64,000 nucleotides of DNA from Beroe ovata (taxonomy: Eukaryota > Ctenophora > Nuda > Beroida > Beroidae): the NCBI GenBank assembly GCA_946803715.1, contig CAMPET010000010.1, forward strand, positions 34,153-98,152. The letters run 5' to 3'. Under the pieces are notes generated by a model. The model worked only from the letters and a program-made list of their open reading frames with translations. It was not told the origin of the DNA and ran no database searches. Below are positions 22,786 through 34,561 of this stretch, piece by piece; the stretch's first letter is position 1; every line of letters begins with the position of its first letter. The translations under genes and the position numbers were made by a program.

Positions 22786-22888
22786 CCAATCAAATTGTAA
22801 TGGATCAATCAACTATTGGGACTATTTATCAGATTTTATCATTTCAGGATGTTCATTCACAATAGATGATGGTGGACTGAAAAACAGA

Positions 22889-24772
22889 ATGGCATTTTGG
22901 ATAAATCTACATCAAGCAGTATTGACTTTCCAACTATTCTTGCCACTTCTAGCTGTTGACTTTGTGCGACAGTCAAATCTGCTGCAAGATTTTGATACTA
23001 ATTTTCAGCTATCATCTTTGACAAACATTTTGACTAATTCAAGGAGACTTGATTTGGTGTTAGTAGGTCCAGAACATGATGAGATTTTTGTGAGATCCTA
23101 TGATGCCAGCAATGGTACTTATTATGTACCACATGGATATCAATATAGCTTCAAATCTGAGTTTATATTGGATGGAGGGTATAAAATAGCGGGAGTTATA
23201 CCTGCTGATTTCAATGGTGATAAGAACACTGATGTTATGGTTGTCTTTTCAAAGGCAGGACTGCCTAGAGATTTCAAACTTGTGATTGTCTGGAACCTTG
23301 AAGAAAGTTTTTCAACTGTTACTACATTAAATGAAACTTTTTCAGACATTCCACATTTGATTGATTACGATGGGGACCTTTTCATTGATTTTATTTGTGC
23401 ATTAGATGACAAAAGGTACTTCTTCATCAACGACAATAACAACCCTGGAACCTACAGGAAACATCTTATTCCTGACTCAGACTTTGAGATAGACTTTGCT
23501 GCAATTGAAAATGCATATGCCTATGGAGATTTGAATGGGGATTGTGAAGCAGATTTGTTCATGATGACCAAACTCAAGAATGGATCATCACTAGTAGAGT
23601 TCTATGAATCAAATCAAAAAGAATTGCAAAAAACTTGGCAGGCTGTAGTTCCTGAAGCCTTGTCTAAATACAGTGCTCCCATAATTGCTGATATGGACGG
23701 GAATGGTAAAAGTGACATTGTAATTGCTGGTTGTTCTGATGTAAGTAGTGGGTACTGTCATACAAGCAGGATACTGATCTTCTATAGTGAGCCCTGTAAT
23801 CCAAAATCAACTGACAGCTGTGGAGTTTATAGAAATAGCTGTGAAAAATATACTTTCAATGCCTTTACCTCAATGGACCTCTATGTATTTGATAAATTTC
23901 AACATGATAAAGCCACCTATGGTTTTGTAGATTTTGATAGGTCATCTGATATCTATGGATCTAATTATGTCCTAAGAGCAGCTGACTACAACTCCGATGG
24001 GCATATTGATTTAGTTGGGATTCTCCAAGTTGATAATCAAGCACAGCCTGTGATTTTCAGAAACATAGATGATCCTAGTGCTGTTGGTGGGAGAAGTTTT
24101 GAGATTGAATGGAGGGATGAATTTACCGTCAGCAGTGATGAATTCAGTCCTTATGCAATCGCTCCTGTTGATGCCCTAGGTATTGGAGCTAATCAATTCT
24201 TTTTAGTTGGGAGGGGTAAAGATGACACAACTCGGTTTTCTCTGGACTTTTTCCAAACAGTTGAACCACTAGATACCTTCTTTCTGAAAGTTACTGTTCT
24301 TTGTCTGGGTTGTGACTCGGAATCCACAACAATGATAGGAGCAAATTCTTTCTTTTTCACCAAAGACTACAAAGGTAATCCCCAGGTTGGGTATAGTAGC
24401 CAAGGCTCACAGCTTACGACTTCCTCTCTCCAACCTCCATACACCTTATTTGGTCTTGGTCCTCAAGCAAATTACATTCAATATCTTGAGGTATCCTACC
24501 GAAATACCCGACAAGCTGACAGGACAGTGGACTTGTTCCACTTTGACCAGCTGATCCCGAATACGCAAGTCTTTGCAAAACCTCTGGGTGATGTTTGGAG
24601 ACTGGTAATGATGGTTGTTCCTGGGGAAACACTATGGTCAACTCTCATTGTTCTTGGAGTTCTTTGTATCATCTCCATGATAATAATTCTCATCTTACAC
24701 ATCAAGGAGAAGAAAGAGGATGAGCGTGAGAAGAGAAAGTTCAATGCTAAATTCAATTTTGATGCAATGTGA
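22889..24772 (+). CDS. ITFG1: T-cell immunomodulatory protein homologue (ITFG1/TIP), intronless
   Basis: A 627-aa single-exon frame, close to the human length. An N-terminal hydrophobic signal (LTFQLFLPLLAVDF) is followed by FG-GAP/calcium-loop repeats: DFNGDKNTD (about residue 105), DLNGDCEAD (213), DMDGNGKSD (268) and DYNSDGHID (365). A C-terminal TM (about 577-600, LIVLGVLCIISMIIILILHI) leads into a short basic tail ending FNFDAM, the same ending as human ITFG1. It is a type I membrane glycoprotein; mammalian work links it to secreted immunomodulation and RUVBL1/2 binding. A possible AATAAA lies at about 24978. The vertebrate gene has many exons, so the lack of introns here stands out against intron-rich neighbours. 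Confidence 0.95.
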   Translation: MAFWINLHQAVLTFQLFLPLLAVDFVRQSNLLQDFDTNFQLSSLTNILTNSRRLDLVLVGPEHDEIFVRSYDASNGTYYVPHGYQYSFKSEFILDGGYKIAGVIPADFNGDKNTDVMVVFSKAGLPRDFKLVIVWNLEESFSTVTTLNETFSDIPHLIDYDGDLFIDFICALDDKRYFFINDNNNPGTYRKHLIPDSDFEIDFAAIENAYAYGDLNGDCEADLFMMTKLKNGSSLVEFYESNQKELQKTWQAVVPEALSKYSAPIIADMDGNGKSDIVIAGCSDVSSGYCHTSRILIFYSEPCNPKSTDSCGVYRNSCEKYTFNAFTSMDLYVFDKFQHDKATYGFVDFDRSSDIYGSNYVLRAADYNSDGHIDLVGILQVDNQAQPVIFRNIDDPSAVGGRSFEIEWRDEFTVSSDEFSPYAIAPVDALGIGANQFFLVGRGKDDTTRFSLDFFQTVEPLDTFFLKVTVLCLGCDSESTTMIGANSFFFTKDYKGNPQVGYSSQGSQLTTSSLQPPYTLFGLGPQANYIQYLEVSYRNTRQADRTVDLFHFDQLIPNTQVFAKPLGDVWRLVMMVVPGETLWSTLIVLGVLCIISMIIILILHIKEKKEDEREKRKFNAKFNFDAM

Positions 24773-25220
24773 ACCATATGCTGCAGAGGCGTAACAAAAT
24801 GGAGATGAATATAAGATAGTCAGTGTGAATTGATACATTGAACAAAGATAGAAGCAGAGTGATTTCGTTTGACAGACATTGATTGTTCATAGATCTGCTT
24901 TATTAAGTAGTATTACGATTGTTGTGATGGCTTTTGTTTGTCATAAAAGGCGGGCTGGAATTTCCAATAAGTAGACGAATAAAGATGGTGCTATTATTGA
25001 ACCCGAAGCAACTGAATGAAATGGTTGCAGTTAAATGAATCTCGAGTGTTTTGAATTAGTTGTTGTAAATTGATTGATATTTATAAATTTATTTGAACCC
25101 CTAACCTGTACCGGCTGTTCACTTAAAACCAACTTCTCTACTTCCTGAGTTTTTCTATGAATCAGATCAGAAGTTGTGTTGATATTTTGATGAAATAACA
25201 ACTGCCCTGTAGAATTCAAA
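24773..25220. other. ITFG1 3' region and COPG promoter
   Basis: 448 bp between the ITFG1 stop and the COPG start, both on the plus strand. It holds the AATAAA at about 24978 and AT-rich sequence; nothing else is recognised. Confidence 0.5.
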
Positions 25221-28200
25221 ATGATGCTCGGCTTGAAGAAAGATAAGAAAGATGACGACTCAGGTAAACCACTTCAATGTTATTTCCAAGCCTAATGTTT
25301 TGGTTATTATAATCATGATCCCAAAATCATCAAATAGTTCGATCAGGGTTTGAGTTTGTCAATGGTCAATGGGAGAAGAGTAAGGCGCGATGTTTCTGCG
25401 AAGCACTTTTCTTGCAAAATGTGGTTTTTCAGAAACGTCAAATAGCTCAATATAGTTGAATCATCAGTAATCCTGCCTCGTGTATAATATCATTCTCTGT
25501 TGTGTTAAATATCGTTTAACCCTCAACAGTCCGTCTTTGCAGGAGGCATCACACCCTTCTTATCCCTGGAGAAGACAGCTGTGCTGCATGAGGTATGTGA
25601 AACCTGCCGTCAGAGGAGTCGTATATTGACATCATTTCTCTGTTATGACATTACATGATTAAACAATCTATTTTAATTCGTCATATCTCCATTAACTACC
25701 TAGTGCAATCTTATATGATAATAAACCAAAGTATAGGGCCCCTGGTATCATACAAGGAACCATTGAATAAAATTGAATTTTCCCAACCATTTTTACTGCC
25801 CAGACTCGCACATTCAACGAAACACCGCTTAGTGCACGGAAGTGTATCCATGTCTTGGCAAAGATAATCTACATGATAAACCAGGTTCGTGATTAACATG
25901 TAATTAACACGTGATATCATGATTATAACAAGTGATGACACATACCACTTCTTCATCAGGGTGAACAGTTGACTCAAAATGAGGCTCGTGAAGCTTTCTT
26001 TGCTACGACCCGGCTGTTTCAATGTAAAGATGTAACTCTACGTCGAATGGTTCATCTTGTAATCAAGGAGCTTCCTACAGCACCTGACGATGCTATTATT
26101 GCTACGAGCAGGTATTAGAACGGTGACATGGGTATCAGCCAGGTTTTGGAACAGTTGACGCTGTTATTGGTTCATATCGGAGTGAATTACTCGTTAGACA
26201 AAATCGTAGAGAAGTTAATAGTTTAGGAATCCGATAACTTATCAGCGCATCATATTATGAGTGTATGTGATTATGCTAATTCAGCTCCCTGTCAGTCTGA
26301 CAAAGGACATGACTGGCCGTGAGGACGGTTACAGGGCAACTGCTATCAGATCACTGTGTAAGATAACCGATATAACCATGCTCACGGCTATTGAGAGGTA
26401 CTTGAAGCAAGCTCTTGTGGATCGGAACCCAGCTGTTAGCTCAGCTGCCCTCGTGTCAACCCTGCACTTGGGGAAAGACAACAGTAAGTGGATATGTATG
26501 AAATATGCAGCAGTGAAGGGAGTGTGATTTGTTCAGTGTCCAGTTCTCAGATTAGCAACGATATTTGGTTTCGTTTTGATAAAGTTGTTAAGAATTTGTT
26601 TTTGTGGAAATGGGGATGGACATGAATCACACATGCGTCTGTGATGATATCACGCGTTATGATATCACGTGTTATGATATCATGCGTTATGATATCACAT
26701 GTCATGATATCAGTATATCACGTGTTATGATATCACGTGTTATGATATCAGTATATCACGTGTTATGGTATCACGCGTTATGGTATCACGCGTTATGATA
26801 TCACGCGTTATGATATCACGTGTTATGATATCACGTGTTTCAGATCCAGCTGAAATGGTGAAGAGATGGACAAATGAGATAAACGAAGCTCTCAATAGTG
26901 ACAACATCATCGTACAATACCATGCATTAGGTAAGTGTAAAGTGGACTTAGTACACTGTACAGTGTACATTGTACAGATTACAGTTTTCAGTGTACAATG
27001 TACACTGGAAAGTGTACATTTTACAGATTACAGTATTCAGTGTACAGTATATAGTGTGCACTCTACAGTTCTCAATGAACTGTGTGCACTGTACAGTATC
27101 CACTGTAAGTTGTGTACAATTGGTTCAGTGTCCAATAGGCATAAAGTGTACAGTTCTATGTACAATTTGTAGTGTACAGCGTTTACCATTTGCAATGTAT
27201 TGTGTATAGTGTACATTCTCTCGTTGTTGACCATTGATCATGAGAGAGAGGTGCAATGTTGTACATCATTCCATGAGCGTTTCTCTGAAGTAAAATACGA
27301 TATCTATCAGGTCATTCAAATATTACCGATAACAGAGAATGTTTCTAAAACGTTCTTCTCCTCTGCAGGCTTGATGTACAGTGTGAAGAAACACGATAGA
27401 TTAGCGGTGTCAAAACTTCTAGCAAAATACACGAAGGGTGGTGTCAAGTCACCATACGCTTCCTGTTTACTGGTAAATCACACGGACTGAATGTCTTTCA
27501 TATTGTTGTTTACATGTTTTCTCGATTAAGTTCTATTTAATGATTAAATGTACTCAGTAGAAACATGACAATTGAGGTACATATACAGTAAACATTATAC
27601 AACATACATTGACGATGATTCATGAATGAATTATTTCAGATCCGAATAGCTTGTAAAGTCATCGAGGAAAATGAACAAGAGTGAGTAAACATGCATTTAA
27701 AACGTAGTCAAAGTAGCCCAGTTGTCACACTTCTCAGTAATTGTTATCAGATTTTCTCGAAAAAATTATTGGGAAACCGAAGACACATCGCGCGCGTATG
27801 ACGTGGTTTCACTGCGCGCACTGCGCTATCGTGCGCGCAGCACTTTTACCTAACAAAGGACCATAATGTCACTAATTACTACAACAACATTCAAGCTAGT
27901 CTAGTTCTCCATTGTACTTATTTTTTCAAAAAAGGCTGACTGATTTGTGGAAATGAAATTTGTTAATATGATGATCCAAATAAGTAAGTACCAAACCTGG
28001 TAACAGTATCGTCCGATTGTCTCACAATCGCACCATCTCCCAGTACAAATTCGTCCCTGATCGACTTTCTGGAATCCTGTCTGAGACACAAATCTGAGAT
28101 AGTGATATACGAAGCTGCAAGAGCGCTGTGCAATCTGCCAAACCTAACCGGGAAAGACATAGCTCCGGCAATTTCTGTACTCCAACTCTTCCTATCTTCT

Positions 28201-31200
28201 CCCAAACCGACACTGAGATTCGCTGCTGTGAAGACACTTAACAAGGTATCATGTGAAATTCATGCGTGAACACTCAGTTCATTCATCAATGTCTAGTTCA
28301 TTCATCAACAAACTATGGTGACGGTTATCCGTTCACAAATTCTCAACACAATTTCGTCTGATCCCAGGTTGCAAGCAAATACCCGAGCTCCGTGACCATG
28401 TGTAACCTGGATTTGGAGCACCTCATCTCCGACAGCAACCGTAGCATAGCAACCCTCGCCATAACAACCCTGCTCAAGACGGGTAACGAGGGCAGTATCG
28501 AGAGATTGATGAAACAAATACAGAGCTTTATGTCGGAGATCCCCGATGAGTTTAAGATAATTGTGGTGAAGGCTATCCAGTCGCTTTGCATCAAGTTCCC
28601 AAATAAACATGATGTTATGATAAATCTCTGCTCAACTATGCTAAGAGAAGAGGTTAATTCTTCCGTTTTTCCCGATACGTTTTTTTCAAAAAATTCCGAG
28701 TAATTCCGATTCATATCTATCACGGAATTATAACTGTACATCATACTATACAGGGAGGATACCAGTACAAGGAGGCTATTGTTAACACAATCATCGCTGT
28801 TTTGGAAGCTAACCCTGGATCACAAGATACAGGTATCGATGTGTTGTCATGTCGAGGGGTACGGGCTACACAAAAGCNCTACTTTTTGTATCTATTTGTA
28901 TCTATTTGACAAAGTAGTATTTGTATCTATTTGAATCTACTTTTTGTATCTATTTGTATCTATTTGACAAAGTAGTATTTGTATCTATTTGAATCTACTT
29001 TTTGTATCTATTTGTATCTATTTGACAAAGTAGTATTTGTATCTATTTGAATCTACTTTTTGTATCTATTTGTATCTATTTGACAAAGTAGTATTTGTAT
29101 CTATTTGAATCTACTTTTTGTATCTATTTGTATCTATTTGACAAAGTAGTATTTGTATCTATTTGAATCTACTTTTTGTATCTATTTGTATCTATTTGAC
29201 AAAGTAGTATTTGTATCTATTTGAATCTACTTTTTGTATCTATTTGTATCTATTTGACAAAGTAGTATTTGTATCTAATCATGTCAGAATTTGACTGAAT
29301 GATAAAGTTGACGTTCTGATTTAACATTCAGGTCCGGGCTGCAGCTGTGACCTCGCTTGCAAAGTTTGGAGCTGTGTGTCCTGACCTGAAACCATCCATC
29401 TTGGTGCTGTTGAGACGTTGTCTGCACGATTCCCATGATGAGGTTTGTGTGCTCGGTTGACAGTGATTTTGTTGCCTGATTCCCATCAAATAATCGGTTT
29501 ATCGCTGATGTTGTGACTTTATCAACTCATCAGGTAAGAGATAGGGCGACATTCTATCTCCATGTTTTGGAGACTAACAATACTTCCCTCATCAACTACT
29601 ACATTCTGGATAACCTGCAAGCTAGCATTGTCGGTAAGACGTGCAGTGAAATCTTATGCTGTGTTACATCTCTTGTGCCAATCCTTGGATTAGAAAATCG
29701 ATATCCAGTATTTTGTTATGTTTGCTGTATACCCATACACCTCTATTACTATACTTATAGATAAGACTTTGGATTACATTTCATGCTTATACTGCTTGTT
29801 CCATTAATCTATTTTGTGAAAGCTACTTGTTTGTCCCTTGTCCTTAGATTCTCATGACCCCTAGGACTACAAAGTCTGTTGGTTCACTATATAGAGAACC
29901 CATCTGCTCAGCCGTTCAATCTCAACCAAGTTCCTATCACGACCTCCCCAGCTGAGGTAAGATTCCATCCCCAAATCTGGATAGAAACGCTTATCATAGC
30001 ATGATAAGAGGATACAATGAACCGCACCAAGCTAGGAGATCTTCACCAAAGAAACCGTCATGCATAAACTTACCACCCCTCGCAGGTAACTCCAAGCTCC
30101 AAGACAGACGACACAGCTATGGCTGAGCCGCGCAAGCCCGCAGCCCCCACAAAAACCCGCCAGGAAGAACTTGCCGAGAAGCTGGCGGAGATTCCCGAGT
30201 TTGGTAGACTGGGCCCCCTGTTCAAGAGTAGTCCTAAACCTCTTGAGCTGTCTGAGAGTGAGACAGAGTATTATGTGCAGTGTAATGTGCACACCTTCCA
30301 ACAGCACCTTGTGTTACAGTTTGATGTGACCAACACCTTGCAAGGTACAATTTCACAACAACCCCCTTTCACGTAATCAGGTTCAGAAAGGGCCTTCACG
30401 CTCAAAAGGGGACATATTTCACACAGTAACGTCCCTCTATTCAACTCCTTCTCAGACCCCTTATTCCTCTCCCGCAGATCAACAACTAGAACAAGTGAGT
30501 GTCCATGTTGAGGATGACAACTACCGAGTCCTGGGTCACCTGCCCTGCCCCCTCCTCACTTACAACACCCCGGGTACCTGCTACACGCTACTCCAGCTCC
30601 CCGACGACCCGACCCTTGTGCCGACCACCTTCTCTTGTACTCTCAAGTTCCTTGTCAAGGACTGTGACCCGGCCACGGGGCAGGCTGACGATGTCGGATA
30701 TGAGGATGAATATGTTCTCGAGGATATGGAGGTCGGGGTGAACGTTCTCTTCCAGCGGGTGTTCAAAACTAACTTCATAGCCAGCTGGGAGGAGATGGAC
30801 CCCCAGAACCAGGCTGATGAAACTTACACGCTGAGTGCTGCCAAGTCTCTTCAAGGTTTGGGATATGGTCATTTATACTCACCGTTTTCCCTGCTTTTCG
30901 ATCACAATTTTCTACTCTTAATATCCCAGAGGCTGGTTCATATTTCTAATTTCCACTTCCACCAGACGCTGTGGAGCAACTAGTCAAGTTCTTTGGTATG
31001 CAGCCGTGTGAACGCAGTGACCGTGTTGCTGACGGTAAAAACTCCCACGTCCTACTTCTAGCTGGACAGTATATAGGTTAGTTCGGATATTATCCGGTAT
31101 GCTTGAGAGGAGGGCACGATATGCATTTCGTAAGAGATGAAAATTTCCAACATACATTGCTTTCCAATACATTTCTTTCCAATACATTGCATAAAAACGC

Positions 31201-31342
31201 ACCCATTAATCATAATACTCTTTCAGATGGTAACGAGTGTTTGATTACCACTAAGATGGTGTTTGACGGTGCTGTGAACCTGAAGATTTCCGCCAGGTCG
31301 CACAATCCAGATATCAACGACCTTCTAGTTTCATCAATCTAG
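25221..31342 (+). CDS. COPG1: coatomer subunit gamma (COPI), one internal exon missing
   Basis: Exons: 25221-25263, 25543-25592, 25804-25884, 25960-26111, 26296-26483, 26844-26930, 27369-27472, 27640-27680, 28044-28245, 28368-28652, 28754-28832, [gap], 29332-29442, 29534-29633, 29865-29956, 30086-30344, 30478-30855, 30966-31076, 31227-31342. All visible junctions are GT-AG with matching phase. It is the gamma subunit of the COPI coat on Golgi-to-ER vesicles. Landmarks: [35 protein letters not shown], a Pro/Ala-rich hinge, [18 protein letters not shown], then the appendage ([32 protein letters not shown]). Between DT at 28832 (phase 1) and [13 protein letters not shown] at 29332 the family has about 52 residues with the FIEDCE and NPSKYIRFIYNR blocks. 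These are absent here, where a single N (28878) adjoins a tandem repeat. The 3' exons occur again at 32378-33185. Confidence 0.95.
26641..26838. repeat. 15-bp tandem repeat (GATATCACGTGTTAT), about 13 copies
   Basis: Units alternate CGCGT, CGTGT, CATGC and similar endings around a constant TATGATATCA. It is in COPG intron 5 and runs up to 6 bp before the acceptor of the next exon. Confidence 0.9.
26940..27215. repeat. GTGTACA-type palindromic degenerate array
   Basis: Many near-palindromic blocks (GTACACTGTACAGTGTAC-like) in COPG intron 6. The same kind of array is found in NUP210 intron 3 at 62267-62625. Confidence 0.8.
28878..28878. other. single-N contig join inside COPG
   Basis: A lone N separates unique intron sequence from the first unit of the 58-bp array. 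The exon expected in this interval is not present on either side. Confidence 0.85.
28879..29277. repeat. 58-bp tandem repeat, nearly seven identical copies
   Basis: A unit starting CTACTTTTTGTATCTATTTG and ending TATTTGAAT repeats without visible change from the N at 28878. Identity between copies suggests a recent array or an assembly collapse. It lies where a COPG exon should be. Confidence 0.95.
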
Positions 31343-32376
31343 AACAATTTCAGAAAATTCAGGAAACTGTATTGATTTTCATGTATGGACTGATTTGCAT
31401 TCTAAATTTAATCGGTAAATTCGATTTACAAAGTATTATAGTAGTAGGCAAAAGTTAAAGCTGTATGTTCTTGATATTGATTTGTCACAATTTGAGCATT
31501 GTAATATTCGATTTGATCTCACCCTAGCACAATCGAATTATGAATTGTGTCGAGTCGTACATGAAATTGCCTCCGCCGAGGAGCGTCTGGATTCTGGAAT
31601 AATTATCGCTGCTTGAAAAACAATAGAGCTTTGAATATATCGCTGCATCAATTACAGCCGAGCAGCTACTCAAGTCATTATCACGGCTATTCTGGTCTTG
31701 TCCTTCAACTTAAATTACAGACGATCGATGTTACTGTTAGCACAGCTCAATCCGCTAACCATGGTGGTGACGCGCCGCGCGCGCAAAAATGACGATTTGT
31801 GCAGAAGATTTATTACTTTAACCACATTGTTGTGAAATTTTGCTAGTCTTTCTAGTTAATGATGGAAATATGTCCCATCCACGTATACTTCAACAGCTGG
31901 ACAGTTTCAATAGTCAAAATGAATCAAAGCTTTCCTTTCAACATTATGTCTCGCTATATTACACGATTTGTACATAAAAATTCCAATACATAGTCCATCA
32001 AAATATTTGATCCTTTGATCCATAATAGAATTTGATTCGAGATATCTGTCAGGAATGTCGAATATGTGCCCTTCGATTAACGTATTCAACGTACAGTCTA
32101 TCCGTTAAATTAACATTATCGTCATGCTGTGATAAAAACCATTCAAAATTAGGCGCCTTTTTTAAATGAAATCACTCAAAAATTAGCACACTAAACAAAT
32201 AAAATGAAAACTATTTTCTGTACTGGTCACAGACCAAATTTGACTGTTTCTGATTCCACCATGCTTTAATAACCGCCATTCTCCGACTCTATACATTCTA
32301 TATCCACCATATAATCCTCTCTCACGATGGCGGCTGTTTCGTTGGCGTCTCGCCAGCAGAAGTTGGCGGGCGCACG
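31343..32376. other. COPG 3' flank, first copy
   Basis: AT-rich intergenic sequence. It ends with the last codons of the convergent dynein light intermediate chain gene in reverse (the CGATGGCGGCTG stretch at about 32325-32376), then a single N at 32377. It matches 33186-34616 apart from two insertions in the later copy. Confidence 0.8.
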
Positions 32377-32377
32377 N

Positions 32378-33185
32378 GTCACCTGCCCTGCCCCCTCCTC
32401 ACTTACAACAGCCCGGGTACCTGCTACACGCTACTCCAGCTCCCCGACGATCCGTCCCTTGTGCCGACCACCTTCTCTTGTACTCTCAAGTTCCTTGTCA
32501 AGGACTGTGACCCGGCCACGGGGCAGGCTGACGATGTCGGATATGAGGATGAATATGTTCTCGAGGATATGGAGGTCGGGGTGAACGTTCTCTTCCAAAG
32601 GGTGTTCAAAACTAACTTCATAGCCAGCTGGGAGGAGATGGACCCCCAGAACCAGGCTGATGAAACTTACACGCTGAGTGCTGCCAAGTCTCTTCAAGGT
32701 TTGGGATATGGTCATTTATACTCACCGTTTTCCCTGCTTTTCGATCACAATTTTCTACTCTTAATATCCCAGAGGCTGGTTCATATTTCTAATTTCCACT
32801 TCCACCAGACGCTGTGGAGCAACTAGTCAAGTTCTTTGGTATGCAGCCGTGTGAACGCAGTGACCGTGTTGCTGACGGTAAAAACTCCCACGTCCTACTT
32901 CTAGCTGGACAGTATATAGGTTAGTTCGGATATTATCCGGTATGCTTGAGAGGAGGGCACGATATGCATTTCGTAAGAGATGAAAATTTCCAACATACAT
33001 TGCTTTCCAATACATTTCTTTCCAATACATTGCATAAAAACGCACCCATTAATCATAATACTCTTTCAGATGGTAACGAGTGTTTGATTACCACTAAGAT
33101 GGTGTTTGACGGTGCTGTGAACCTGAAGATTTCCGCCAGGTCGCACAATCCAGATATCAACGACCTTCTAGTTTCATCAATCTAG
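32378..33185 (+). other. COPG1: second copy of the COPG 3' exons (probable alternative haplotype)
   Basis: Starts mid-exon directly after the N at 32377. Exons 32378-32698, 32809-32919 and 33070-33185 are the first copy shifted by 1843 bp, with a few substitutions in the first 100 bp (for example ACAGCCCGGG for ACACCCCGGG) and one synonymous-looking change later. There is no 5' part, so it is not an independent gene. Confidence 0.9.
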
Positions 33186-33995
33186 AACAATTTCAGAAAA
33201 TTCAGGAAACTGTATTGATTTTCATGTATGGACTGATTTGCATTCTAAATTTAATCGGTAAATTCGATTTACAAAGTATTATAGTAGTAGGCAAAAGTTA
33301 AAGCTGTATGTTCTTGATATTGATTTGTCACAATTTGAGCATTGTAATATTCGATTTGATCTCACCCTAGCACAATCGAATTATGAATTGTGTCGAGTCG
33401 TACATGAAATTGCCTCCGCCGAGGAGCGTCTGGATTCTGGAATAATTATCGCTGCTTGAAAAACAATAGAGCTTTGAATATATCGCTGCATCAATTACAG
33501 CCGAGCAGCTACTCAAGTCATTATCACGGCTATTCTGGTCTTGTCCTTCAACTTAAATTACAGACGATCGATGTTACTGTTAGCACAGCTCAATCCGCTA
33601 ACCATGGTGGTGACGCGCCGCGCGCGCAAAAATGACGATTTGTGCAGAAGATTTATTACTTTAACCACATTGTTGTGAAATTTTGCTAGTCTTTCTAGTT
33701 AATGATGGAAATATGTCCCATCCACGTATACTTCAACAGCTGGACAGTTTCAATAGTCAAAATGAATCAAAGCTTTCCTTTCAACATTATGTCTCGCTAT
33801 ATTACACGATTTGTACATAAAAATTCCAATACATAGTCCATCAAAATATTTGATCCTTTGATCCATAATAGAATTGGATTCGAGATATCGAATACATAAA
33901 AAGTTCGTAGGCGCACAAAAAACTGTCAGGAATGTCGAATATGTGCCCTTCGATTAACGTATTAACGTACAGTCTATCCGCTAAATTAACATTAC

Positions 33996-34359
33996 TAGCA
34001 GGACCCGCGGCCTCTGTTATTCTGATAGCCCTATACTATTTTCAACGTTACAATACAATCTTGAATCTTAGTGCAATGATAGTCGTATCTTAAGTTTAAG
34101 TGTAGATAGTAATCGAGTATTCCTGTCTCCAATCTTCCTTTGTGATGTCGAAATGCTGTCCATTCTCAAGTGATGTCAGACGTGTGGTGTTCAACATGCT
34201 CCCCGTTTTCGAGTGGTGTCAAGCGTCATGGGCATTCCAATTAGCATGCTTGATTGGGTACCGAGTGGTGTCAGATCCCGAGACCCGTAGTATATAAGGA
34301 AAACCGGACAGACATACATATATATATATATATGAGGACGAATTATAAGTAGTAAGATT
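33996..34359. mobile_element. about 364-bp insertion present in only one of the two copies
   Basis: Sequence from TAGCAGGACCCGCGG to AGTAAGATT interrupts the stretch that in the first copy runs directly from TTAACATTAT to GTCATGCTG. It holds four similar GTGATGTCA/GTGGTGTCA motifs spaced about 40-50 bp and a short TA run. No ORF or clear termini were identified. Confidence 0.55.
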
Positions 34360-34561
34360 GTCATGCTGTGATAAAAACCATTCAAAATTAGGCGCCGTTT
34401 TTTAAATGAAATCACTCAAAAATTAGCACACTAAACAAATAAAATGAAAACTATTTTATGTACTGGTCACAGACCAAATTCGACTGTTTCTGATTCCACC
34501 ATGCTTTAATAACCGCCATTCTCTGACTCTATACATTCTATATCCACCATACAATCCTCTC

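Noticed and set aside
28879-29277. CRISPR-like array
   Set aside because: The 58-bp units are directly contiguous without variable spacers, in an animal intron.
30535-33185. Biological tandem duplication of COPG
   Set aside because: The second copy lacks a 5' end, starts mid-exon right after a single N, and the same pattern recurs at unrelated loci.
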